64,000 nt of DNA from Trema orientale (lineage: Eukaryota; Streptophyta; Magnoliopsida; Rosales; Cannabaceae), in contig JXTC01000007.1 of NCBI GenBank assembly GCA_002914845.1, positions 1,003,420-1,067,419 on the forward strand, read 5' to 3'. This document shows, piece after piece, positions 39,551 through 48,841 of this stretch. The translations under genes were made by a program, and so were the position numbers. The notes under the pieces are model-generated. The model was not told where the DNA came from. It ran no database searches and saw only the letters and a program-made list of their open reading frames with translations. Position 1 is the first letter of the stretch. Each line of letters opens with the position of its first letter.

Positions 39551-40718
39551 TGTTAAGTCCGTTTTTCAGATATGACAAATTATGTTGTAACACGAAAGAT
39601 GATCATTGTAAAAGCGGAAAAGTAAAAATAACACATAGAAATTTTTATTTGGTTCAGTTATCTCCTAATAACCTACGTCCAAGGGGCCATGCCCAGAGAA
39701 TAAACACTATTAATAAAGTTTGAATGAATATAAATACCAATTTAACTTATACAATAAAATGACTCCCTTTTTGTCTAGCGAGCACCACTCGTCTTAGGTT
39801 GACCTCATTCTTCTGAAATGTCTTCAGGTACTTGAAGTCCATCTTCTACTAAAGATTTTGTGTTTGTCCTCCCGATGAACACTCACAGTCAAGCTCCCCT
39901 TGATCTTATTTGATCCTTCACTTGTGAACTCCCTTCACAGTTATAGATCGATCTTCTCCGGAAGAAGTTCAGCACCTCTCCCGAAGTACTTTATCACACG
40001 ACTAGAACTAATCCTAAGTCTAAGAAAATGGCTAAAAGAAAATTTCTTTCTTTTACACTCAATAGCCAAAATACAATATGTGGTCTCTACCTAAAGCTAC
40101 TATTGAGTGGACTTTAAATAGAGTGAAAGAGCAAGTTTTCACGTTAGGGTTCTACAAAATAATATTTAAGAGCATCTAATATTGATTAGAAGACTTGCAA
40201 GATCAGCCAAGTTCGTTACCAAATTTAGAAAACTGATCTGGAATTTAATTGTTGATTCTGTCCACGTGTTACAACATGATCTGCCAACAGTCATGTTGGA
40301 ACAGAAAACGAAACTTTCAGATTTCTTTCCTAAAATAAAACAGTCAGTTAGTCAAACCTTTTGACAGCTTATGTGACGAATTAGAGTAACTTTAAACAAT
40401 AAGAATCAACACAAATGAATTAAAGAAACTTCCATAAAAGATATTCACATAAAATATTCATTTAAAGGAATTTCCTTAATGAAATATAGACAGATACTCA
40501 AAACTAATTTTGGTAAGAGTCACTTATCCATTCTTACACAATTGAATTCATCTATAACTTAATATGATTAGATATTTATGATACATAATCACACAAGTCG
40601 TGATCTAAAAGTATGTAATAGGCAAATACTGAAAAACTTAATTAGATCAAATATTTAATCGCATGTTGTAAACCAGTCATGTTACAACATGAAGTTGCCA
40701 ATAGATTTTGCCTTTTCA
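39551..40718 (-). repeat. Copia element 5' LTR (right copy)
   Basis: This 1168-base LTR begins TGTTAAGTCCG and ends CCTTTTCA on the plus strand, immediately beside the primer-binding site at about 39538-39549. In element orientation it would hold the promoter. Confidence 0.85.
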
Positions 40719-41130
40719 ATCTTACTCTTAACACAAATCTTAATGTATGACTTAAACAACTATAACATAATTAAATCAGTTTTGTAGTCTTATGCGAGGT
40801 ATTTGAAATAACAGTATGAGATGAATGATTCAAAATTCTATATAGAGAGCGACGTTCTTTATTTTATATTTCGAATGATACTTTAAAATTTGCTATTGAT
40901 ATATTCTATCATGGTTATTATTAGGTTATACTTTAATTATTTGACTTTGTTGGTTATAATTTCACCTACATTTTAGGATATTTAGTCTAGCAATTAATTT
41001 TTTGATCTTAGCATTCGTATATATGTATATAAGTGCCGATAAAGGATAAAAAATTATAGAAGGATGATCTTGAAACTTGAAAAGACGAAGGGGTAGCACC
41101 AGATAAGATTTTACTCCCAAAGAAAACAGA
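40719..41130. other. AT-rich spacer
   Basis: Sequence between the copia element and the inverted-repeat block. No gene or repeat is recognised. Confidence 0.5.
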
Positions 41131-42147
41131 GTAGTAGGGTGACGATGTTGATGTTAGATTCCCTCCATTGCCAACAATGGTCATCACGAAACTTGCAACA
41201 AGAACTCCTTAGAACGTCGGGGATACCTGTAAAAAAAGATACTCCGAAGCTCAAGTCAGTAATGATTTCAAATAATAAGAATTCTCATATATTTATAGGA
41301 AATATATTTATCTTCTAATAGGACTCTCCATAATTATCTAATAATATTGAGTAATTAAATTAAATAATAATCAATATACTTACCTGATCTTGCTATTCAA
41401 AATAGGATCAATACAATTGAATAATAGATATGCTGACCTAGTCAAAATCAATTAAAACTTTATTCGAATTGGGTATCCACTTGAGCTTTCCAAGATATGG
41501 CTGACTTCAAATTTGAGCCGTATATTTATTGGTTAGCTAGAAACTCCAGCAGACACATTAACTTTCTGTTGAAACCACTTCCCCTTTTTAACCTCCTTGG
41601 ACACGTGGACCAATGAATTTCGAGGAACGAAATTCAACCCTAACAATCAGCCCCTACTCCTCAGTTGAGTTTCACTCGAACATGAGGAGTAGATGTCTAC
41701 TTATCATCCAACTCCTAGAGCTAGAAAATGACGTTCCAGCTCCAATCTCGATACCATTATTCCTTGAATATGAACCAACTAAACCAAATTAACTTGAAAT
41801 AAGCTCGTAATTTTAATGCTACATTTAGAAAATCTTGACCTTACCATTCACTTGCTTCCTCGAAAACCCGAAATATATCGATTTGCTTAATTCTAATTTT
41901 AGCAATCCATTTTAGCTTCCACTCGAAAACTATACTCTTAACTCCAAAAATTCAAAGCTATATTATTTTGAGCATCAAAAAGTGCTAAATCTAGTTGCAA
42001 ATTTGAGTATGCCAAAGTCACTCCCGCTACAACGAGCACTCCATCAGTATATAACTAAACCCAAGTACTTAATACTCTTTCTTACTCCAGCGAGAATAGT
42101 GAGTTTTGCTTGACTCAAACCCGAGCATGCCTATTTCTCCAATAATT

Positions 42148-42550
42148 TGTAACGCCCCAAGTCTCACATCGGGTATGTTCTGGAAAGATCATGTGTATTT
42201 AAGTGATGGTCTATGAGCCCAAAAGTACATTCAAGCTAGCATTTTTGGGTAAGGCCCAGTGGTGTTAGATTTGGTATCAGAGCCGAACCATTCCATATCG
42301 GTGTAGGCCTTGGAAGGCTACTACGAGTCAGAATCGTGGTGAATGTGGATTCCGCCCATAGGTATTATATGTGGGCTATTAAATGTAGACTTCCTAGCGA
42401 GGATACTAGGCCCTTAACGGGGGGAGATTGTAACGCACCAAGTCCCACATCGAGTATATTTTGGGAAGATTATAAGTATTTAAGTGGTGGTCTGTGAACC
42501 TAAAAGTAACTTCAAGCTAGCACTTTTGGGTGAGGCCCAGTAGTGTTACA
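42148..42550 (+). mobile_element. TRIM miniature LTR retrotransposon
   Basis: This 403-base element has two 122-base terminal repeats (42148-42269 and 42429-42550) that begin TGTAACGC. A primer-binding site TGGTATCAGAGC follows at 42272-42283, and a polypurine tract GGGGGGAGA lies just before the second repeat. An exact 5-base duplication 'taatt' flanks it (42143-42147 and 42551-42555). The opposite arm of the inverted repeat, near 46610, lacks the element and keeps one target copy, so this is a confirmed insertion. It has no coding capacity. Confidence 0.92.
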
Positions 42551-42859
42551 TAATTACGACGAATTTGGTTTAGCTCCAAATGAGAATGTAAGTGCTAGTC
42601 CGTTCAAAATTGGTGGACACTAGATCTTATGCTCACCAACCAAGCATGACACATGTCATGTACCCATTGCGCAAGACACCAAGGCATGGATTGAGAAATC
42701 CTAACTCTCTACCTAATTGCAGCCATTAGATCAAAGCAATCCTATCCATTTATTCAAATTTCAAAATTTGATTCCCCCTCTTCGTTGTACTTGATTTGAT
42801 TTCCCTCTCTTCATTGTACTTGATTTGATTTGAAATTCAAATCAAACAACTATCCTACA

Positions 42860-44520
42860 TCTCTATAAATAGAACTCACTCCACCTCTTATTTTCACTCA
42901 AATCGTTATTCTCACTCAAAACTCCTCTATTTGCTCTCAAAGTTGCTTCCATAATATTGTCTTCACGTTCTTCACTCTCCAAGTAAGTTCTTCAATATTT
43001 TTTTATTGTTGTTGCCCTTTTTTTTTTTTTTTTTTGCATCTCTTCCCTATTTGCACTAGATTTCTGTGTTGTTGTTTTTGATCCAATTTTACCCATGATA
43101 TTCTATAAAACATGTTAACAGAAAGTAGTATAGATGAATGCTCAACAAACTCTTCACCCCATTCTTCAACTTCTTCTCCTACCCCAAAGCTAACCAATCA
43201 CCCAGAATTCCAATCATCCAAAAATGAACCCGCTTAAATGTTGGACTACGACACACCACGAGTATTAGGTTCCGATAGACTCGAACCATCCAAAAATCCT
43301 GCTTAAAAAATGTATTCATCTCACCTAGAAAAAATTAGAGTTCATTACAACATTCCGTCTTCTGTTGAAATACGGTTTTCGAACTCCTCTGAATGAGCCG
43401 ATACAAAAGTTGAAGGCTGGACTTGCTTATACGAGATTACATTTAAATTAGGTTTCAGATTCCCGCTTCCATCTTTCGTCTGAGACGTACTCCTTCACTA
43501 CAACATTTGTCTTGCTCAACTCATGCCAAACTCTTTGAGGTTACTATTATCGATAATTTTTATTTCTGAACTTAATTCGGCCTTATTAATACTTGAGGAT
43601 TTTCTTTCTTGCTACTGGCTCAGAGAAAACCCTGAAGATCCAGGTCGGTACACATTTTACCATAGGAAAAACAAAAACTAATTGACGACTCAAAAGCTCC
43701 TGACAAAGGATGGAAAGCTTTCTATTTCTTCGTGTCCTCAAATTACGAAATTAGACCAAACAATCCAGACAAACCCCGAGTCCGCTCATCTTGGGGTAGT
43801 CCTAGTGAGTGTTGCTATGAGAAATTTCTTACATAATTAGTTTGCTAATCTCTTAACATTTTTCTCTCCTTGCAGGTTACTCGTCAAACCACTTTGCATC
43901 AACCGGTCTGGAATCGTCTGAACAGATCACTAAGTTCAAGACGGCACGAAATAAGAGCGTTCAAAACTTGTCACTGAGGAGAACCTCTCAAGATCAACAC
44001 TTCAGAGTCTGGTGCAAAAGATTTCATCAGGTATTCCAATTAGACTTCCTCATCATTTCAACTGGATTACCATTATTCGTTGTACTCTACACAAACTGTA
44101 TGGTCAGCCTTCAATAATGTCTTCCTTGACTAAGAACGAGCAATACTTCGCAGAAGATATCATGAAGCATGTTCTAGTAAAGCTACCCATTAACATTGAG
44201 GAAGCTAATGCCTGAAGACTAGCTAGAAAGAATGGGAATCCATCCAGGTCGAACCCACATCTACAAGGCAACACGTCCTCTATGCCTGAACACGATGAAA
44301 ATGCTCCATCTCAAGACAACAACATGATGAAATCACCTTTAGTCTACCAGCTAGACATCAACATGGAAGGTGCTCTTCTAGTTGGTTGCAAAAGAAGGCA
44401 GAATGACAAAGAGCCCGAAGAAAACATGGAACAACTTATCATAACATCCCAAAGAACTCGTCTCTTGAGAAGAATGCTTCTATAGCTTCAAAATTCGTTC
44501 ATGGCACCCTTTTCCCTAGA
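42860..44520 (+). pseudogene. Gypsy-type putative transposon gene remnant (left arm)
   Basis: A TATA-like CTATAAATAG (42863) and a leader precede fragments that include ITFKLGFRFPLPSF and LLHYNICLAQLMPNS. This pattern resembles the plant 'putative gypsy-type transposon' domain. Later fragments include WKAFYFFVSSNYEI and KNEQYFAEDIMKHV. In-frame stops interrupt it several times, for example after KNEPA and in the middle of the conserved domain. Introns are likely, as in the right arm. It is non-functional. Confidence 0.6.
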
Positions 44521-44605
44521 GATCAAAAGAGCCTTCGTAAGAAAGAAATTAAGGCTCTTATTTCTAAGAACGATGATGATATTGAGTAATTAAATTAAAT
44601 GATGA

Positions 44606-46290
44606 TCAATATCCTTTCTTACGAAGGCTCTTTTCATCTCTGGGGAAAAGAGTGCCATGAATGAATTCTGAAGCTATAGAAGCATTCTTCTCAAGAGACG
44701 CATTCTTTGGGATGTTAGTGATAAGTTGTTCCATGTTTTCTTCGGGCTCTTTGTCATTCCGCCTTCTTTTGCAACTAGCTAGAGGAACATCTTCCATGTT
44801 GATGTCCAGTTGGTGGACTAAAAGTGATTTGGTCATGTTGTTGTCTTGAGATGTGGCATTTTCATTGTGTTCAGGCATAAAGGATGTGTTGCCTTGCGGA
44901 CGTGGGTTTGACCTGGATGGCTTCCCATTCTTTCTAGCTAGTCTTTAGGCCTTAGCTTCCTCAATGTTAATGGGTAGCTTTACTGGAACATGCTTCATGA
45001 TATCTTCTGCAAAGTATTGCTCGTTTTTAGTCAAGGAAGGCATTATTGAAGGCTGACCATACAGTTTGTGTAGATGACAATGAATAATGGTAATCCAGTT
45101 GAAATGAGGAGGAAGTCTAATTGGAATACCTGATGGAATCTTTTGCACCAGACTCCAAAGTGTTGATCTTGAGAGGTTCTCCCCAGTGAGCAAGTTTTGA
45201 ACGCTCCTATTTCGTGCTGTCTTGAACTTAGTGATCCGTTCAGAACGATTCTGGACCGGTTGATGGAAGGTTGTTTGATGAGTAACCTGCAAGGAGAGAA
45301 AAATGTTAAGAAATTAGCAAACTAATTGTCTAAGAAACTACTTGTAGCAATACTCACCAGGACTACCCAAAGATGAGTGGACTCGAGGTTCGTTTGGATT
45401 GTTTGTTCCGATTTCGTAATTTGAGGACACGAAGAAATAGAAAGCTTTCCATCCTTTGTCAGGAGCTTTTGAGTCGTCAATTGGTTTTTTTATTTTTCCT
45501 ATGGTAAAATGTATACCGACCTGGATCTTCAGGATTTTCTCTGAGCCAGTAGCAAAAAAGAAAATCCTCAAATTGTAATAAGCCTGACTCGAGTTCAGAA
45601 ACTAAAATTATAGATAATAGTAACCTCAAAGAGTTTGACATGACTTAAGCAAGACAAATATTGTAGTGAAGGAGTACGTCTCGGACGAAAGATGGAAGCG
45701 GGCGTCGGAAACCCAATTTAAATGTAATCTCGTATGAACAAGTCCAGACTTCAACTTTTGTGCCAGCTTGTTCGGAGGAGTTCAGAAGCCGTATTTCAAT
45801 TGAAGATGGAATATTGTAAAGAAGTCTAATTTTTTCTAGGTGAGATGAAGACATTTTTGAAGCAGAATTTTTGGATGGTTCGAGTCTATCGGAACCTAAT
45901 ACTTATGGTGTGTCATTTTCGTAGTCCGACATTTGAGCGGGCTCGTTTTTGGATGATTGGAATTCTCGGTGATTGGCTAGCTTTGGGGTAGGAGAAGAAG
46001 TTGAAGAATGAGGCGATGAGTTTGTTGAGCATGCATCTATACTACTTTCTGTTAACATGTTTTATAGAATATCGCGGGTAAAATTGGATCAAAAATAACA
46101 ACACGAAAATCTAGTGCAGATGGAGAAGATATGCAGCAAAAAAAAAAAAAAGGGCAACAACAATAAAAAAAAATATTGAAGAACTTACTTGGAGAGTGAA
46201 GAACGTGAAGGCAATATTGTGGAGAAAACTTTGAGAGCAAATGAAGGAGTTTTGAGTGAGAATAAGGATTTGAGTAAAAATAAAAGGCGG
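44606..46290 (-). pseudogene. Gypsy-type putative transposon gene remnant (right arm)
   Basis: This is the mirror copy, less broken than the left one. Four open minus-strand blocks are 45645-45854 (YEITFKLGFRRPLPSF), 45338-45571 (WKAFYFFVSSNYEI), 44945-45292 and 44606-44878. The 44945-45292 block begins right after a CTTGCAG acceptor, so the blocks may be exons. The acidic and basic tail (CKRRRNDKEPEENMEQL) ends near the centre of the palindrome. No reverse transcriptase or transposase catalytic core is visible. Confidence 0.6.
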
Positions 46291-47688
46291 AGGTGAGTTC
46301 AATTTATAGAGAGGTAAGATAGTTGTTTAATTTGAATTTCAAATCAAATCAAGTACAATAAAAAGAGGGAAATCAAATCAAGTACAATGAAGAGGGAGAA
46401 TCAAATTTTGAAATTTGAATAAATGGATAGGATTGCTTTGATCTAGTGGCTGCAATCAAGTGGAGAGTTAATATTTCTCAATTTATGCCTTGGTGTCTTG
46501 CGCAATGGGTACATGACATATGTCATACTTGGTTGGCGAGCATAAGATCTAGTGGCCACCAATTTTGAACGGACTAGCACTTACATTCTCATTTGGAGCT
46601 AGACAAAATTCGTAATAATTATTAGAGAAGGAAGGAAATAGGCATGCTCGGGTTTGAGTCAAGCAAAACTCACTATTCTCGCTGGAGTAAGAAAGAGTAT
46701 TAAGTACTTGGGTTTAGTTATAGACTGATGGAATGCTCATTGAAGCGGGAGTGACTTTGGCATACTCAAATTTGCAATTAGATTTAGCACTTTTTGATGG
46801 TCAAAATAATATGGCTTTGAATTGTTGGAGTTAACAGTATAGTTTTCGAGTGGAAGCTAAAATGGATTGCTGAAATTGGACTTAAGCAAATCGATATATT
46901 TTGAGTTTTCGAGAAAGCAAGTGAATAGCAAGGTCAATTTTTTCTAAATGTAACATTAAAATTGCGAGCTTATTTCAAGTTGATTGGGTTTAGTTGATTC
47001 ACATTCAAGGAATGATGGTATCGAGATTGGAGCTGGAACGTCATTTTCTGGCTCTAGGAGTTGGATGATAAGTAGGCATCTACTCCTCATGTTCGATTGA
47101 AACTCAACTAAGGAGTGGGGGACTGATTATTGAGGTTGAATTTCGTTCCTTGAAATTCATTAGTCCACGTGTCCAAGGAGGTTAAAAAAGGGAAGTGGTT
47201 TCAACATGAAGTTAATGTGCCAGCTGGAGTTTCTGGCTGACCAATAAATGTACGGCTCGAATTTGGAGTCGGCTGTATCTTGGAAAGCTCAAGTGGATAC
47301 CCGATTTGAATAAGATTTTAATTGATTTTGACTAGGTCAGCATATCTATTATTCAATTGTATTGATCCTATTTTGGATAGCAAGATCATGCAAGTATATT
47401 GATCATCATTTAATTTAGTTATTCAATATTATCAGATAATTATGGAGAGTCCTATTGGAAGATAAATATCTTTCCTATAAATATATGAGATATCTGATTA
47501 TTTGAAACTATTACTAACTTGAGCATTGGAGTATCTTTTTTGCAGGTATCTCCGGCGTCCCAAGGAGTTCTTGTTGCAAGTTTCGTGATGACCATTGGCC
47601 TCTCGTTCAAATAATTATAGGATTCACCGTCTACAAGTAGTAGGATGACGATGTTGATGCTAGAGTCCCTCCATTGCCAACAATGGTC

Positions 47689-48172
47689 TCTGGATATTTG
47701 ATTTGAGTAGTGAAAGAAAAAGGAACATTCTTACTTTGCAGGTGAAAAGGTGAGAGTTAAAGAGGGGTGGGCACTAGAGAAGAAAAGGCAAGAGGAGATG
47801 GTGGGTGTGGGTGGAAAGAAAAAAGACAAATTAAAGTAATAGATAGTTTAAGAATAAGAAGGGGTATAATAAGTAATAATTATACTTTAAATTTAATTAA
47901 GAGGTGGTTATAAAAATAGGTGGGAATAGTAGACTTAAGTTCTTAAAAGGCAAAATCTAACCTACAACCGTAGAACTGTCTGTCTACCATACAATTAAAT
48001 TCTTAAAAGGCAAATATTACAATGATACTTAAATTATAAAGATGCAGGGACTATCTTCTTCGTTTTATTTCCTCTACCGTCGCTTCCTTCTAGTCCATGT
48101 CGTTTGCATGTGTTAGTATTTTTTTTTTTTTTTTGATGACCTGGTGTTTTCCCCGTATATATATATATATGG
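47689..48172. other. AT-rich spacer
   Basis: No gene is recognised. A G-rich stretch near 47760-47815 and a TA run near 48158-48170 are the only notable features. Confidence 0.5.
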
Positions 48173-48392
48173 GGTGAATTGTAAAAAAATATCTTTTAAG
48201 TTTGAGTAGTCTGTAATTTAAACTCTAAAATTTGGACTCTGCAAAATAATATCATGAGATTAAGAATTTCTGAAAATTAATACCTTGAGTTAACTTTTTG
48301 AATACTTTTAACTGATAAAATATAATAATATCCCCAAAATTAATTTTGAGAAACTTTAAGATTTAAATTGCAAAATACTCAAACTTGAGGAT
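48173..48392. mobile_element. Fold-back MITE (family C, copy 3, deleted)
   Basis: Matches the left two thirds of the elements at 31341 and 33087, then jumps to their right terminus, so about 140 internal bases are missing. It lies 450 bases before the PAL2 start codon, in the distal promoter. Confidence 0.7.
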
Positions 48393-48576
48393 ATATATAT
48401 ATATTGATTGTTAAAGCAATTTCAGATCTTTTTGAATGAATATACCTTTGAAGATTGCTATACCACGGTACCATTTTTCTGTAGTGGAAGTTTCTTGTCC
48501 AACACTCTTATCTCATATTATATTTTTTTGAAAATACAACTACACTACAACAATCTCTTGCTAACCTGCTACCTAT

Positions 48577-48623
48577 ACCTACCAAGTACCAAGTCTATCT
48601 CTTCCGCCATCGAGTTTGAAAAA

Positions 48624-48666
<43 letters not shown>

Positions 48667-48670
48667 AAGG
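48577..48670 (+). promoter_or_regulatory. PAL2 promoter: AC element, CT repeat, weak TATA
   Basis: ACCTACC at 48577-48583 is an AC element. A long CT microsatellite follows (about 48629-48662). Where the other copies have TATATAAG or TATTTAAG, this copy has CTACTTAAGG (48661-48670), a poor TATA match. The ACCAACCCCC block found before PAL1, PAL3 and PAL4 is not seen. A TA microsatellite (48799-48827) lies just before the start codon. Confidence 0.6.
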
Positions 48671-48841
48671 ACCCAAACATCTTCTCCCTCCACTTACAAG
48701 CAAATCCCATATCAAACATTTGCTCAAAAGATTTCCTTTAATAAAGCCATCAACACACGTACGTACAAAGACAATCTCATTTTATCAAACATTTGATAAG
48801 ATATATATATATATATATATATATATTTCTACTTTACTACG

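Larger units (their letters stand above)
34494..40718 (-). mobile_element. Copia-type LTR retrotransposon, internally deleted
   Basis: The element is 6.2 kb and lies on the minus strand. LTRs are 34494-35720 and 39551-40718 (TG...CA ends), flanked by an exact 5-base duplication 'atctt' (34489-34493 and 40719-40723). Next to the right LTR, the minus strand reads TTGGTATCAGAG, the initiator-methionine tRNA primer site. Next to the left LTR is a polypurine tract (AAAGGGGGAG on the minus strand). The 3.8-kb interior keeps only gag and protease remnants. Integrase, reverse transcriptase and RNase H are not recognisable. It could move only with help from a related element. Confidence 0.88.
41131..47688. 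repeat. Large inverted repeat (two decayed transposon copies)
   Basis: The left arm (about 41175-44547) and right arm (about 44611-47597) match in opposite orientation over about 3 kb. They are separated by a short centre (44548-44610). The outer edges carry a 52-base direct repeat, 41131-41182 and 47637-47688. Each arm holds a promoter-like outer region and a decayed gene, with the two 3' ends facing each other. The centre repeats a motif ('gagtaattaaattaaat') that otherwise lies near the outer ends of the arms, pointing to a template-switch or rearrangement origin. The TRIM at 42148-42550 is present in the left arm only. Confidence 0.8.

Noticed and set aside
42272-42283. Primer-binding site taken as evidence for a full LTR retrotransposon across the inverted repeat
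   Set aside because: The site belongs to the 403-base TRIM, whose two 122-base repeats and target duplication enclose it.
41131-47688. The palindrome as a pure assembly fold-back
   Set aside because: The arms differ by many point changes, different stops and a TRIM present in only one arm, so they are two independently evolving copies, though long-read confirmation is still desirable.
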